Shown here in pieces: positions 16,906-26,547 of a stretch of 55,998 nucleotides of DNA. Below the pieces are notes generated by a model. The model was not told where the DNA came from and ran no database searches. It saw only the letters and a program-made list of their open reading frames with translations. The position numbers and the translations under genes were made by a program. Within the stretch, counting starts at the first letter, position 1, and every line of letters begins with the position of its first letter. The DNA comes from Bacillus methanolicus (GTDB taxonomy: Bacteria > Bacillota > Bacilli > Bacillales > Cytobacillaceae), in contig NZ_VTQX01000024.1 of assembly GCF_008764295.1 (NCBI RefSeq), forward strand, positions 1 through 55,998, in the 5' to 3' direction.

Positions 16906-18108
16906 TTAACCCTTTAATGCCTGCTCACGCAAAGCATCAGCTTTATCCGTACGCTCCCACGGAAGGTCGATGTCTGTACGACCAAAATGCCCGTAAGCAG
17001 CTGTTTGCTTGTAAATCGGACGGCGTAAATCCAACATCTTAATGATGCCAGCAGGACGTAAATCGAAGTTATGGCGAACTACTTCGACTAAAATATTTTC
17101 GTCTACTTTCCCTGTTCCAAATGTATCGACAGCGATAGACACTGGTTGTGCGACACCAATCGCATAAGCTAGCTGTACTTCTACCTTATCAGCTAGCCCC
17201 GCAGCAACGATATTTTTCGCTACGTAACGGGCAGCATAGGCTGCAGAGCGATCCACTTTTGTCGGATCTTTACCAGAGAATGCACCGCCGCCATGACGAG
17301 CATAACCACCATAAGTATCTACAATAATTTTACGACCTGTTAAGCCTGCATCCCCTTGAGGACCCCCGATGACAAATCGTCCAGTAGGATTGATAAAATA
17401 CTTTGTATTCTCATCAATTAATTCACTAGGAACAACCGGACTGATCACATGCTCTTTAATATTGCGCTGAATTTGTTCAAGGGTAATTTCAGGGTGATGC
17501 TGTGTTGAAATGACAATGGTATCAATGCGGACCGGCTTGTTGTTTTTATCATATTCAACGGTCACTTGTGTTTTTCCATCCGGTCGAAGATAAGGAAGAA
17601 TCTCTTCTTTCCGAACTTCTGTTAGACGGCGAGATAATTTATGCGCAAGTGAAATCGGAAGCGGCATAAGTTCCTTTGTTTCATTACAAGCAAACCCAAA
17701 CATTAATCCTTGGTCACCTGCACCAATTGCTTCAATTTCTTCATCCGTCATACTGCCTTCACGTGCTTCCAAAGCTTGATCAACACCCATAGCAATATCG
17801 GGGGATTGTTCATCAATCGAAGTTAATACTGCACAAGTTTCAGAATCGAATCCGTATTTGGCTCGATTATATCCAATCTCTTTGATCGTTTCACGGACAA
17901 TCTTTGGAATATCTACATATGTAGAAGTAGTAATTTCTCCTGCCACTAAAACAAGTCCTGTATTGACAGAAGTTTCAGCAGCAACACGAGCATTAGCATC
18001 TTTTGCTAAGATCGCATCCAATATTGCGTCAGAAATTTGGTCACAAATTTTATCTGGGTGACCTTCAGTAACTGACTCAGAAGTAAACAAACGCGCGTTT
18101 CTTGACAT
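16906..18108 (-). CDS. metK: S-adenosylmethionine synthase
   Basis: A 400-residue enzyme that makes S-adenosylmethionine from methionine and ATP. The N-terminal signature [20 protein letters not shown] with the catalytic His17, the ATP-binding hexapeptide region [12 protein letters not shown], and the P-loop-like [16 protein letters not shown] are all present. Length is normal. The ATG follows AGGAGGAAG. Expression is controlled by a SAM-I riboswitch, but the riboswitch terminator is about 335 bases from the start codon, which is long. Divergent from pckA beyond a small DUF393 gene. Confidence 0.98.
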   Translation of the reverse strand: MSRNARLFTSESVTEGHPDKICDQISDAILDAILAKDANARVAAETSVNTGLVLVAGEITTSTYVDIPKIVRETIKEIGYNRAKYGFDSETCAVLTSIDEQSPDIAMGVDQALEAREGSMTDEEIEAIGAGDQGLMFGFACNETKELMPLPISLAHKLSRRLTEVRKEEILPYLRPDGKTQVTVEYDKNNKPVRIDTIVISTQHHPEITLEQIQRNIKEHVISPVVPSELIDENTKYFINPTGRFVIGGPQGDAGLTGRKIIVDTYGGYARHGGGAFSGKDPTKVDRSAAYAARYVAKNIVAAGLADKVEVQLAYAIGVAQPVSIAVDTFGTGKVDENILVEVVRHNFDLRPAGIIKMLDLRRPIYKQTAAYGHFGRTDIDLPWERTDKADALREQALKG

Positions 18109-18240
18109 CTGACTTCCTCCTCATCTATAAGTACGAGGGCTTTCCCCCACGCTGATACGGAACTCATTCCCTATGTAGTATGAAATAAACATGGAGTTTT
18201 TATGATGATTTTCAAGAATTCATAAAAAGGGTTGAAGAAC

Positions 18241-18336
18241 TCATTTCATATTATGTTGAGAACAAATAATCGTTCTGCCATCTTGAAACTCATTCAATTG
18301 TTTACAATATTGAAAAGTACAAGGTGCCTTCACCAC
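18241..18336 (-). CDS. Possible short leader ORF in the metK message
   Basis: Between the SAM riboswitch terminator and metK, one frame on the metK strand stays open and would give a 31-residue peptide from GTG 18336, VVKAPCTFQYCKQLNEF.., with three cysteines. The open frame goes on further upstream without a start. No good ribosome binding site is visible, so it may be chance or the tail of an old gene. Confidence 0.2.
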   Translation of the reverse strand: MVKAPCTFQYCKQLNEFQDGRTIICSQHNMK

Positions 18337-18442
18337 AAATCTAATGCAGCTTATCTTTCTAAGGAGCTCTCCTTGCTGCCCATCACCGGCAAACTTAAAG
18401 AACTCTTAGTTTTGTTAGATGATAAACCACTTGCACTAAACA

Positions 18443-18650
18443 CAAAAAAACCTTTCCTAAGAAGAGGAAAGGAGTATGTAAACAATTCTCGCCTTTCACT
18501 CTTATCGTTCAAGGACTTTATCCTTGCTTCAGGTTAGCACCATTGCTATCAAAGCTTTCAAGGATTCCAACAGAATCTTGAACTTAATAACCGGTTGCTG
18601 GGTTTCATAGGGCCTGTCCCTCCACCTACTCGGGATAAGAGAGTATCCGT
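18443..18650 (-). promoter_or_regulatory. SAM-I riboswitch (S-box), metK leader
   Basis: The minus strand has the S-box consensus: P1 formed by CTCTTATC (18634-18641) and GATAAGAG (18499-18506), GTGGAGGGAC-GGCCCTATGAAACCC-GCAACC, and GGTGCTAA(C)CC. It is followed by the terminator CCTTTCC / GGAAAGG with seven T (18443-18474). SAM binding should favour termination and so limit metK expression. Confidence 0.95.
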
Positions 18651-18660
18651 TCAAGTGTAG

Positions 18661-18689
18661 ATCATAACGAACGAGTGCATATGTGTCAA
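18661..18689 (-). promoter_or_regulatory. SigA promoter of metK
   Basis: Minus strand TTGACA (18684-18689), 17 bases, TATGAT (18661-18666). Start of transcription would fall about ten bases before the riboswitch. Confidence 0.85.
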
Positions 18690-18740
18690 CAGCTATGGAA
18701 TAATTCTTTTAATTTTTTCATTTTCATGGCGAAAGATTCA

Positions 18741-19124
18741 CTATAAGGAGCAACTTCCATCATCACATTTTTGCTTGAAAAATAAATGCCGATTTCGGGC
18801 AATCCACCTGTAAATAGGATCTCCTATGAAATGCAGAAAAGGCAAATATAATATACTTGCAAAGATAAATGTATAAGGGCTAATGAGCAAAATTCTTCTT
18901 ACAGCTTTATATCCCTTAAGCACCCGTTGATTTGGAAGAAGAATATGAAGCTCACTTCTTAATTCCTTTGCTGTAAATCTAGCATCCTTTTGAACTTCCT
19001 CAAACTCTTGTAAAGAAAGCCAAGTAACTTTTTTAAATAAATCTATTTTTTGTAATATAGTCTTTGTTCTCAAGCATAACGCACAATTTCCATCATATAA
19101 TGCCACAATTTCCAACTTTCCCAT
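18741..19124 (-). CDS. DUF393 (DCC1-like) thiol-disulfide oxidoreductase family protein
   Basis: A 127-residue protein of the DCC1/DUF393 family with the defining N-terminal motif YDGNCALC (cysteines 14 and 17), a thioredoxin-like arrangement, and a C-terminal half with a hydrophobic segment (TFIFASILYLPFLHFIGDPIY) that may touch the membrane. It ends in CDDGSCSL. The ATG at 19124 has GGAAGGG close upstream; the longer frame to 19160 lacks a good site. Related to B. subtilis YuxK. Redox partner unknown. It lies between metK and pckA. Confidence 0.75.
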   Translation of the reverse strand: MGKLEIVALYDGNCALCLRTKTILQKIDLFKKVTWLSLQEFEEVQKDARFTAKELRSELHILLPNQRVLKGYKAVRRILLISPYTFIFASILYLPFLHFIGDPIYRWIARNRHLFFKQKCDDGSCSL

Positions 19125-19242
19125 TCCCTTCCTGTTAAAGAATGAATATATTATGATCATCGTATTGCTAAAAGAACTCTAGTAATTTTCCTTAACCATT
19201 GAAACTTTTTGGATATTCAGTGGCATTTTCCACGAATTAGTA

Positions 19243-19270
19243 TAGACTAATGAGATAAATGTGTTATACT
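19243..19270 (+). promoter_or_regulatory. pckA promoter with CcpN-like operator
   Basis: TATACT (19265-19270) is the best -10, with TAGACT (19243-19248) 16 bases upstream. Overlapping the -10 is TGTGTTATACT (19260-19270), which fits every position of the CcpN consensus TRTGHYATAYW as I remember it from B. subtilis, where CcpN represses pckA and gapB during growth on glucose. So glycolytic repression of pckA is probably conserved. Confidence 0.65.
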
Positions 19271-19337
19271 AATCGTATTATGATATCGCTTTCGAGAAAT
19301 ACATTTTTAAACTATATTGAAAGAAGGTATTCATCAA

Positions 19338-20924
19338 ATGAATTCAGTTAGCCTTACTAATGAACTAAATGAATTGCTACAACAAAATAATGTTCATATC
19401 CAGCTATCTGTTCCCCAATTAGTCGAAAAAGTTTTGCGACGAAATGAAGGAGTTCTTACCTCTACTGGAGCAATATGTGCTACTACTGGAACCTATACTG
19501 GACGTTCCCCTAAAGATAAATACATCGTGGAAGAACGTTCTTCAAAAGATAAAATTGACTGGGGCCCGATCAACCAGGCGATTTCCGAAGATACGTTTGA
19601 CTCCCTTTACACAAAGGTGCTTAATTACTTAAAAAAGAAAGATGAAGTATTTGTTTTTAAAGGCTTTGCTGGTGCCGATAAAAATTCACAGCTTCCGATT
19701 CAAGTAATTAATGAATATGCTTGGCATAATCTATTTGCCCATCAATTATTTATTCGACCAACGAAAGATGAACTAGACAACCATCAGGCTCAATTCACTG
19801 TCATTTCTGCTCCAGATTTCAAAGCCGATCCGACTGTTGACGGAACAAAGTCTGAAACCTTTATTATTATATCATTTGAGCGTAAAACTGTATTAATTGG
19901 TGGAACAGAATATGCAGGTGAAATCAAAAAGTCGATCTTTTCCATTATGAATTACTTACTTCCTGAAAACGGCATTTTACCCATGCATTGTTCTGCCAAT
20001 GTGGGGCAAGAAGGAGACGTCGCCTTATTTTTTGGCCTCTCTGGTACGGGTAAAACAACATTATCTGCTGATCCGCATCGCCGGCTTATTGGAGATGATG
20101 AACACGGCTGGTCAGCAAATGGCGTTTTTAACATTGAAGGTGGGTGTTATGCAAAATGCATTAATCTTTCCTATAAGAAAGAACCGCAAATTTTCGAAGC
20201 CATTCGATTCGGTTCAGTGTTAGAAAATGTCATTCTTAATCCAGAAACTCGAGTTGCTGACTATGATGATGGCTCATTAACGGAAAATACCCGTGCGGCT
20301 TATCCTATTCAGGCTATTGACAATATTGTCGATCCGAGCATCGCCGGTCATCCAAATGCTATCGTCTTTTTAACTGCTGATGCATTTGGTGTACTTCCAC
20401 CAATCGCAAAATTAACAAAAGAACAAGCAATGTATCATTTTCTAAGTGGCTATACTTCTAAATTGGCTGGAACAGAACGGGGAGTTACCTCTCCTGAAGC
20501 GACGTTCTCTACCTGCTTTGGTTCGCCATTTCTTCCATTGCCAGCGACTCGTTATGCAGAAATGCTCGGAGAAAAAATCGATGAGCATAACGCTCAAGTA
20601 TATCTTGTTAACACAGGCTGGACTGGGGGAGAATATGGTGTGGGCAGCCGCATGAAGCTAAGCTATACAAGGGCAATGGTCCACGCGGCCCTTGAAGGGG
20701 AGTTAAACAATGTCGAAACGGTAAAAGACCATTTCTTTGGCTTAAATATCCCCCTCCACGTTCCTGGCGTACCAGATGAAGTATTGCTGCCACATAAAAC
20801 ATGGGCTGATCAAACTGCTTATGAAAACAAAGCGAAGGAATTAGCAAAAAAATTCAAGAAAAACTTCGAGAAATTCACAGATGTACCCGCATCTATTCGT
20901 GAACAAGGCGGGCCACTTTCTTAA
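19338..20924 (+). CDS. pckA: Phosphoenolpyruvate carboxykinase (ATP)
   Basis: A 528-residue gluconeogenic enzyme that turns oxaloacetate and ATP into phosphoenolpyruvate, CO2 and ADP. Substrate-binding [12 protein letters not shown], the metal and phosphate-binding [26 protein letters not shown] (P-loop about residues 233-243), GDDEHGWS, and the adenine-binding ENTRAAYP are all present. Length equals the Bacillus enzyme. ATG 19338 has AAGAAGG upstream; the frame could extend to a TTG at 19317, without support. Divergent from metK, as in B. subtilis. Confidence 0.97.
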   Translation: MNSVSLTNELNELLQQNNVHIQLSVPQLVEKVLRRNEGVLTSTGAICATTGTYTGRSPKDKYIVEERSSKDKIDWGPINQAISEDTFDSLYTKVLNYLKKKDEVFVFKGFAGADKNSQLPIQVINEYAWHNLFAHQLFIRPTKDELDNHQAQFTVISAPDFKADPTVDGTKSETFIIISFERKTVLIGGTEYAGEIKKSIFSIMNYLLPENGILPMHCSANVGQEGDVALFFGLSGTGKTTLSADPHRRLIGDDEHGWSANGVFNIEGGCYAKCINLSYKKEPQIFEAIRFGSVLENVILNPETRVADYDDGSLTENTRAAYPIQAIDNIVDPSIAGHPNAIVFLTADAFGVLPPIAKLTKEQAMYHFLSGYTSKLAGTERGVTSPEATFSTCFGSPFLPLPATRYAEMLGEKIDEHNAQVYLVNTGWTGGEYGVGSRMKLSYTRAMVHAALEGELNNVETVKDHFFGLNIPLHVPGVPDEVLLPHKTWADQTAYENKAKELAKKFKKNFEKFTDVPASIREQGGPLS

Positions 20925-20945
20925 TCACTGCTCATTTTGTGACCT

Positions 20946-20975
20946 AAAAGCTTCTCTTACAGAGGAGCTTTTTTT
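20946..20975 (+). terminator. Terminator of pckA
   Basis: AAAAGCTTCTCT, a three-base loop and AGAGGAGCTTTT, followed by more T. One mismatch in the stem. Confidence 0.85.
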
Positions 20976-21030
20976 AACAACTGTAATAACTACAAACAAA
21001 AATCGTGCATACTACTTAGACGAAGGTGGA

Positions 21031-21142
21031 TTCCGGAAAAATCGTGATTAATTCCGGAATTTTTCTGCTTAATTCCGGAAAAAACGGATGTATTCCCGGA
21101 AAAATTGCATTAATTCCGGAATTTCACCCTACAATTCCGGAA
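21031..21142. repeat. Array of six TTCCGGAA palindromes with 21-bp period
   Basis: TTCCGGAA occurs at 21031, 21052, 21073, 21114 and 21135, and TTCCCGGAA at 21093. The starts are 21, 21, 20, 21 and 21 bases apart, so all dyads face the same side of the helix. The 12-13 base spacers differ in sequence, though four begin with AAA or TTT and most end in TAA. It lies between the pckA terminator and the end of ytmB. Not a CRISPR array: repeats and spacers are too short. Confidence 0.9.
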
Positions 21143-21158
21143 ACCCAAAAAGCGATTT

Positions 21159-21401
21159 TTAATTTGTAGAATTCAAAGCAATCAATTGATAGTGCAATGT
21201 CGTTTCATTCTTCTCCCATTCCACTTTTTTAATTTTAGCAATGCCAATTAAATCACCATCAATCGTTCTTCTCACTTCAATCGGAATTTCTATTGGATAT
21301 AGTCGAAACCCTTCCTTTACCAGCGTAAAAAGATTCTCCCTTACACGCGTTTCATTTCCTTTCGTCACAATCATTGTATTTAATTCCAAAGGCATACCCA
21401 T
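21159..21401 (-). CDS. ytmB: YtmB family protein (DUF2584)
   Basis: An 80-residue, mostly beta-strand protein that fits YtmB/DUF2584 (MPLELNTMIVTKG at the start, IGIAKIKKVEW in the middle). Small cytoplasmic protein with no known function. ATG 21401 is preceded by AAAGGAGAG. It follows ytmA by about 70 bases on the same strand, the same pair as in B. subtilis. Confidence 0.8.
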   Translation of the reverse strand: MGMPLELNTMIVTKGNETRVRENLFTLVKEGFRLYPIEIPIEVRRTIDGDLIGIAKIKKVEWEKNETTLHYQLIALNSTN

Positions 21402-21471
21402 CGTTCTCTCTCCTTTGCCATGTAGAACTTCTTTCTTACAAAGACTCCTATATATTTTTATCTTACCATTT

Positions 21472-22257
21472 TCACTCTTGCTTTTTCATCCATTTCGTCA
21501 AATCTCCAACAATTTGGCGATTAACTAGCGGAGGGAAATAATGGGTGTATTCAGTAAAATACCAACTTTCCACCCTTTTATTTAGTGCTTTTAACTTTTT
21601 TTCAAGTCGATAAGCATGTTCGACGGACACATTTTTATCCTTGACCCCATGGATAATGAGAATTGGGGCTTCCAAGCTTTCCAATTGTAATAATGGCGTT
21701 CGATATTGATAGCGTTCAGGATATTTACTCGGTGTCCCTCCAATCACTCTTTTCATCATTCTTCGCAGATCTTTTCTTTCCACGTAAGTAAGAAACATAT
21801 CACTTACCCCGCCCCAAGTAACTACAGAAGCCACATTTGGAAAAGTGATTCCGGTGAAAAGTGCCATCACTCCTCCTCTAGAAAAGCCAAATACATGGAT
21901 CTTGTCCACTCTTGGGTGAGCCTGAAGTAATTTAAATGCGGAGAAAGCGTCCTTGCGATCATCTCCAGCAAAATCCTCATTCCCTTCTCCCCCCTGATTC
22001 CCTCTATAGAAAGGGGCAAAAACGATAAATCCCTCTACTGCAAATTGGACGATCCTGCTTGGACGAACCTTTCCAACATTTTTAATTCCTCCGCGCAAAT
22101 AGAGGAATCCTCCGTACCGACCTCCATCTTTCGGTTCAGCGAGCAATCCTTTCACTTTAAAACCGTCTGACATATAGGTAATCGTGTAGAGATCGATCTG
22201 TGGATGTGGTGAAGGAAATTTTTGTTTCGTGATAATTTGACCGTCATCCCACTGCAT
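21472..22257 (-). CDS. ytmA: Prolyl oligopeptidase-family hydrolase YtmA
   Basis: A 261-residue alpha/beta hydrolase of the S9/DLH-like group. The nucleophile elbow is GFSRGG, the oxyanion region YLRGGIKNVG, the acid is probably the Asp in IHGVKDKNVS, and the base the His in YTHYFPP. It lacks the beta-propeller of true prolyl oligopeptidases, so it may be an esterase or a small peptidase. ATG 22257 is chosen since AGGAG lies 9 bases upstream; the 17 extra codons of the longer frame are unsupported. No signal peptide. Confidence 0.8.
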   Translation of the reverse strand: MQWDDGQIITKQKFPSPHPQIDLYTITYMSDGFKVKGLLAEPKDGGRYGGFLYLRGGIKNVGKVRPSRIVQFAVEGFIVFAPFYRGNQGGEGNEDFAGDDRKDAFSAFKLLQAHPRVDKIHVFGFSRGGVMALFTGITFPNVASVVTWGGVSDMFLTYVERKDLRRMMKRVIGGTPSKYPERYQYRTPLLQLESLEAPILIIHGVKDKNVSVEHAYRLEKKLKALNKRVESWYFTEYTHYFPPLVNRQIVGDLTKWMKKQE

Positions 22258-22402
22258 ATGTTCAACTCCTAAAAATAGTTCGTCATTTTTGTCTAGGCAT
22301 TCACACATTTTTTATCATTTCATACGATATGTTAGGCTTATAAACCTTTCATATAGATGGTTAAATACAATTTCACATGATTTCACCTAAGGAGGTCAAA
22401 AC

Positions 22403-23398
22403 ATGAAAAAGTGGTTCAAGATAAGTTTCGCTAGTCTTTTAACAGCTATTCTTATTATAGCTTTAGCTGCTTGTAATAATGAAGAGGTTCAAACCGTTCG
22501 TGTTGCTGAAGTGACTCATTCGATATTTTATGCCCCCCAATATGTCGCAATTGAAAAAGGATTTTTTGAGGAAGAGGGATTAAATATTGAACTTACTCTT
22601 ACCCCTGGCGGAGATAAAGTAATGACCGCCCTTTTATCAGACGGTGCTGATATTGGTCTTGTTGGTTCTGAAACCTCCATATATGTTGCCGCACAAGGAG
22701 CTAGTGATCAAGTGATCAATTTTGCTCAGCTTACTCAAACAGACGGAACCTTTCTTGTATCTCGAGAAAAAATCGATAATTTCTCTTGGGATCAGCTTAA
22801 AGGCGTGACTTTTCTTGGTCAACGAAAGGGAGGCATGCCGCAAATGGTTGGAGAATTCGTGTTGAAAAAACATGATATCGATCCCCATGCTGACCTTGAG
22901 CTTATTCAAAATATTGATTTTGCTAATATTTCAAGCGCATTTGCTTCTGGAACAGGAGATTTTGTTCAATTGTTCGAGCCTCAGGCAAGCGTGTTTGAAC
23001 AAGAAGGCCGAGGCTATATTGTTGCCTCCTTTGGTGAAGAATCTGGCCATGTTCCATACACAAGCTATATGGCTAAACAAAGCTATATTGAAGAAAACAA
23101 AGAATTGGTTGAAAAATTCACTCGAGCGATTTATAAAGCGCAAAAATGGGTAGAAGAAAATAGCGCACAAGAAGTAGCGAAAGCTATTCAACCGCATTTT
23201 GCTGATACAGAGCTAGACATTATTGAAATGGTCGTAGAACGTTACAAAGGGCAGGATTCCTTTGCAGTCGATCCAGTTCTTGATGAAGACGAATGGAACA
23301 ATTTGCAAAATATAATGGACGAAGCGGGAGAACTACCTGAGCGCATCGATTACAATAGCTTAGTCAATACAGACATCGCTGAAAGTGTCATGGAATAG
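22403..23398 (+). CDS. ytlA: ABC transporter substrate-binding lipoprotein (NMT1/SsuA-like) YtlA
   Basis: A 331-residue lipoprotein: signal peptide with lipobox LAAC (Cys24), then an NMT1/THI5-like periplasmic-binding fold (APQYVAIEKGFFEEEGLNIEL, LLSDGADIGLVGSE, KGVTFLGQRKGGMPQM). Such proteins bind nitrate, alkanesulfonates, or thiamine precursors; the ligand here is unknown, and no TPP riboswitch or S-box is seen upstream. ATG follows AAGGAGG. First gene of an importer with ytlC and ytlD. Confidence 0.88.
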   Translation: MKKWFKISFASLLTAILIIALAACNNEEVQTVRVAEVTHSIFYAPQYVAIEKGFFEEEGLNIELTLTPGGDKVMTALLSDGADIGLVGSETSIYVAAQGASDQVINFAQLTQTDGTFLVSREKIDNFSWDQLKGVTFLGQRKGGMPQMVGEFVLKKHDIDPHADLELIQNIDFANISSAFASGTGDFVQLFEPQASVFEQEGRGYIVASFGEESGHVPYTSYMAKQSYIEENKELVEKFTRAIYKAQKWVEENSAQEVAKAIQPHFADTELDIIEMVVERYKGQDSFAVDPVLDEDEWNNLQNIMDEAGELPERIDYNSLVNTDIAESVME

Positions 23399-23522
23399 AT
23401 ATTATTTGTAGCAATTACCTTGACGAAATGGCCGTTACCCTTCTTTCAGTAGCGTAATAGTATAGTATAAGGAAAATTCTTAATTTCAAAAACTGGTTTT
23501 TAATGAGGAGGCCGCAAGTTAA

Positions 23523-24296
23523 ATGGGATTCTTAAAGATCGATGGAATACATCATACTTACTTTAGCAAAAACTCTGCAACAACGGCCCTCTCCAATATC
23601 TCGCTAGAGGTGGAGGAAGGGGAATTTATCTCCTTTCTCGGTCCTAGTGGGTGCGGTAAAACGACATTGCTTTCCGTTATTGCAGGGTTACTAAAACCGA
23701 CAGAAGGCAAAGTAACATTGGAAAATCAAACACTTGAAAAGGCTCATCACCAGATTGGTTATATGCTACAACAGGATTATTTATTTCCCTGGAAAACAAT
23801 TGAAGAAAATATTCTTTTAGGCTTAAAGTTAAATAACTTACTAACCCGGGAGAAAAAACAGGCTACGATTGCCCTCCTCGAACAGATAGGGTTAGAAGGC
23901 GTTGAAAAGCAGTATCCCTCACAATTATCAGGGGGAATGCGGCAAAGAGCTGCCTTAGTCAGAACACTCGCAACAGAGCCAAAATTGTTATTGCTCGATG
24001 AACCCTTTTCAGCACTGGACTACCAAACAAAACTCCGTCTTGAAGATCTCGTTTCGAACACACTTAAATCCTTTGGAAAAACAGCCATTTTAGTTACCCA
24101 TGATATTGGAGAAGCGATTGCCATGAGCGACCGTATCTATCTTTTTTCCCCAAGGCCAGGTCAAATCTATCAAACATTTACAATTCCTGAGCAATTACGA
24201 ACGTTGACACCATTTCATGCAAGAAATCATGAAAAATATCCTGAAATTTTTCAAAAGATATGGAAGGAGTTGGAGCAAATTGAACCTGAACAATAA
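23523..24296 (+). CDS. ytlC: ABC transporter ATP-binding protein YtlC
   Basis: A 257-residue ATPase of the SsuB/TauB/NrtD type. Walker [10 protein letters not shown] (residues 40-48), Q loop [10 protein letters not shown], signature LSGGMRQRA, Walker B LLLLDEPF and the switch His in VTHDIGEA are present. It powers import of the ligand bound by YtlA. ATG 23523 is preceded by GAGGAGG. Its end overlaps the likely start of the permease gene by 17 bases. Confidence 0.92.
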   Translation: MGFLKIDGIHHTYFSKNSATTALSNISLEVEEGEFISFLGPSGCGKTTLLSVIAGLLKPTEGKVTLENQTLEKAHHQIGYMLQQDYLFPWKTIEENILLGLKLNNLLTREKKQATIALLEQIGLEGVEKQYPSQLSGGMRQRAALVRTLATEPKLLLLDEPFSALDYQTKLRLEDLVSNTLKSFGKTAILVTHDIGEAIAMSDRIYLFSPRPGQIYQTFTIPEQLRTLTPFHARNHEKYPEIFQKIWKELEQIEPEQ

Positions 24297-25086
24297 AACA
24301 GAGCTCCTCCATAAAAAATATATCCAGTCCTTAAAACGTGAGAATCGTTGGGTTCGCTTTTATCAGCTTGTTATCTTCGTCGTCTTTTTCGCTGGTTGGG
24401 AGCTTTTCAGCCAAAAGCAATGGATTGATCCACTTATTTTTAGTGCACCTTCAAAAGTATGGAACCTCTTTATCAATAAAGTTATGGACGGTTCACTGTT
24501 TTTGGATTTAGGCTATACTTTAACAGAAACCGTCTTTGGTTTTATCCTTGGAACTCTACTCGGTACCATTCTAGCTGCAGTCCTTTGGTGGTCGCCATTT
24601 CTTTCCAAAGTATTAGACCCGTATCTCGTCATCTTAAATTCGATGCCTAAGGTTGCTTTAGGCCCCATATTAATCGTAGCTCTAGGTCCTAGTATGACTT
24701 CGATTATCGCCATGGGTGCCATTATCTCTGTCATCATCACAACCATTGTTGTATATACTTCTTTCAGAGAAGTAGATGCCAATTATTTAAAGGTTTTACA
24801 AACATTCGGCGCAAATCGATTCCAATCGTTCAAAGAAGCGATTCTCCCCGCCTCGTTCCCAACCATTATCTCCACTTTAAAAGTAAACGTAGGATTATCA
24901 TGGGTTGGTGTCATTGTCGGAGAATTCCTCGTTTCCCAAAGAGGATTAGGCTATATGATCATTTATGGCTTTCAAGTGTTTAATTTTACCCTTGTCTTGC
25001 TTTCCCTACTTGTCATCGCAGTATTCGCCACCATTATGTATCAATTAGTGGAACTGCTCGAAAAAAAGCTCATAAAACATAATTAA
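24280..25086 (+). CDS. ytlD: ABC transporter permease YtlD
   Basis: A 268-residue permease of the BPD_transp_1 (SsuC) type with about six membrane segments and an EAA loop ([28 protein letters not shown]) that contacts the ATPase. I place the start at TTG 24280, in the tail of ytlC, with AAGGAG 10 bases upstream; the longer frame to 24217 would overlap ytlC by 80 bases without a better site. The transcript ends at a strong terminator. Confidence 0.88.
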   Translation: MNLNNKTELLHKKYIQSLKRENRWVRFYQLVIFVVFFAGWELFSQKQWIDPLIFSAPSKVWNLFINKVMDGSLFLDLGYTLTETVFGFILGTLLGTILAAVLWWSPFLSKVLDPYLVILNSMPKVALGPILIVALGPSMTSIIAMGAIISVIITTIVVYTSFREVDANYLKVLQTFGANRFQSFKEAILPASFPTIISTLKVNVGLSWVGVIVGEFLVSQRGLGYMIIYGFQVFNFTLVLLSLLVIAVFATIMYQLVELLEKKLIKHN

Positions 25087-25089
25087 AAA

Positions 25090-25126
25090 CAGACCGCTGA
25101 AAAAAGCTTTCAGCGGTCTGTTTTTG
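25090..25126 (+). terminator. Terminator of the ytlA-ytlC-ytlD operon
   Basis: CAGACCGCTGAAA and TTTCAGCGGTCTG form a perfect stem with a short loop, followed by a T run. Confidence 0.92.
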
Positions 25127-25159
25127 CAGGATTTCTAAAACTGCTGTCCTCTGTTCTGT

Positions 25160-25560
25160 CGGGGCAGAAAAAAATGACATTTGTTCCGGTAGTTTGTTTT
25201 ATACTGGCACTATTAATCGGATTGAACGGGTTTTGTTTGTTCCAGTCAGACGAATTGGGAGTATTCGGACTGGAGACTTTCTCGCTTTGACCGTTCTGTT
25301 CCGATCACGCCTCTTATTATTCGAACTTAGAGCCTTACACTTTACTCAATTTGTCCTAATAGACCTCGTATTCGGACTACATCCTTACACGCTTCACTCG
25401 TTCCAGACGATAAGAACCTTATTCGAGTTGAACATTTTCACTTTCGCTCGATTACACCTCTTAGAGCCTTCGCATTTTTCACTCGAATAGACCGCCCAGT
25501 CGGACTACACCTTCACATATCTCGCTCATTCCAAACAAACCGTGTCGTTCTCTCCAAATT
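25160..25560. repeat. Long degenerate repeat region, non-coding
   Basis: About 400 bases made of diverged, related units. Recurring words are TTCCAGTCAGACGAAT, ATTCGGACT (three times), CGTTCCAGACGATAAG, CCTTACAC or CCTTCACA, CACTCGNNTAGAC, and TTAGAGCC (twice). The same family occurs at 5410-5505. An open frame across it (25194-25490) has no ribosome binding site and translates to low-complexity repeats of F, R and L, so I do not call a gene. Confidence 0.65.
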
Positions 25561-25624
25561 TTTACGCTGATGTATATTGCCGTTAGCGTGAAAGTGCAAC
25601 TAGCTGAAGCTGTATTATATGAAT

Positions 25625-26098
25625 TTACCTGTTTTTCAGTTTTTCGATAAAAAGCAGGCTTTTTTCAATGACCGAATCTTTCATAATAAAACTATAGGTA
25701 TCGTTAAAACGTTCTTCCAGAAGATTTCCGCTAATCAGTGCTGGACCTTCTGTTTCATGAAAATGGGGCCTTTTTTCTAGGTGGCTGATCTTACCATAAA
25801 AAATCGCTTTTACAAAAGTTTCTCTGTCATTTTCTACTTCATATTCCCCAATCAGTTGCAGTGTTTCGAGTTTAGCGCCCGTTTCTTCGTATACTTCTCT
25901 TTTGGCAGCCTCTTCGATTGATTCACCTGGTTCAACCTTACCTCCAGGAAATTCTAAGCCACGTACAGAGTGCTTCGTTAAAAGCCATTCATTCTGATAT
26001 TCGCAAATAACGAGTACATGCCTTGGTGCTTCATTAAATGAACCCTTTTTAAAGGCTAGACGAACAGTAGCACCGAAAAAATCTTTAAACGTATCCAT
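25625..26098 (-). CDS. ytkD: Nudix hydrolase YtkD (8-oxo-dGTPase type)
   Basis: A 157-residue Nudix protein. The Nudix box (residues 52-74, GGKVEPGESIEEAAKREVYEETG) has every metal-binding residue. B. subtilis YtkD removes oxidised nucleotides such as 8-oxo-dGTP and also acts on other nucleoside triphosphates. ATG 26098 is preceded by GGAGG. Next in order, as in B. subtilis, lies the dps region; both protect against oxidative damage. Confidence 0.88.
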   Translation of the reverse strand: MDTFKDFFGATVRLAFKKGSFNEAPRHVLVICEYQNEWLLTKHSVRGLEFPGGKVEPGESIEEAAKREVYEETGAKLETLQLIGEYEVENDRETFVKAIFYGKISHLEKRPHFHETEGPALISGNLLEERFNDTYSFIMKDSVIEKSLLFIEKLKNR

Positions 26099-26226
26099 AA
26101 ATCCTCCAATACTCCCGGAAAGATTTCCTTCCTAATGGAGCAACTCTTCTTATGTAATATTCGCACCATTATTATAACATTTGCTGGAGAAAGTTCGTTC
26201 TACGAAGAGTTTAAACGTTAACAGAT

Positions 26227-26547
26227 TTACAGATCTTTAATGATTCCCATCGATTCAATATGCTGCTTCGCTTCAGCGTCACCTAGATTATAGATCATTT
26301 GATATACTTGAACGATTGTATCGTCGTATTGATCATTTTCACGGTCATGATGATATTGTACATACGGTACATGGGCGCGAAAAAAATTTTGCCATTCCGT
26401 TGAATAATTTTGTTCAAACAGCTCGCGCAGTTGAATAATCTCATCATCTGTTGCTTCTATTTTAAAATTCCATGCGGAATCGGTGCGACTTTTCGTGATT
26501 TCGCCAGTTCCTACAGTGATATAATACGTCTTTTTCTCCTGACTCAT
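26227..26547 (-). CDS. Conserved Bacillaceae protein of unknown function, 106 residues
   Basis: The product starts MSQEKKTYYITVGTGEI and has a beta-rich N-terminal half and helical C-terminal half (QVYQMIYNLGDAEAKQHIESMGI). I recall similar Bacillus cereus-group proteins loosely labelled hydrolase, but I see no catalytic motif. ATG 26547 is clearly right: AAAGGAGG lies 7-8 bases upstream, while the 24 codons before it carry no such site. No signal peptide. Confidence 0.7.
   Translation of the reverse strand: MSQEKKTYYITVGTGEITKSRTDSAWNFKIEATDDEIIQLRELFEQNYSTEWQNFFRAHVPYVQYHHDRENDQYDDTIVQVYQMIYNLGDAEAKQHIESMGIIKDL

Noticed and set aside
18232..18537. 101-codon ORF on the plus strand
   Set aside because: Antisense to the SAM riboswitch and metK leader; no family resemblance and it crosses the riboswitch terminator.
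21031..21142. CRISPR array
   Set aside because: Repeats of 8 bp and spacers of 12-13 bp are far too short, and no cas gene is near.
22309..22402. TPP riboswitch or other leader before ytlA
   Set aside because: Under 100 bases with none of the conserved riboswitch words, so the substrate of the importer cannot be read from it.
25194..25490. 98-codon ORF on the plus strand
   Set aside because: Made wholly of the degenerate repeat, low-complexity translation, no ribosome binding site.
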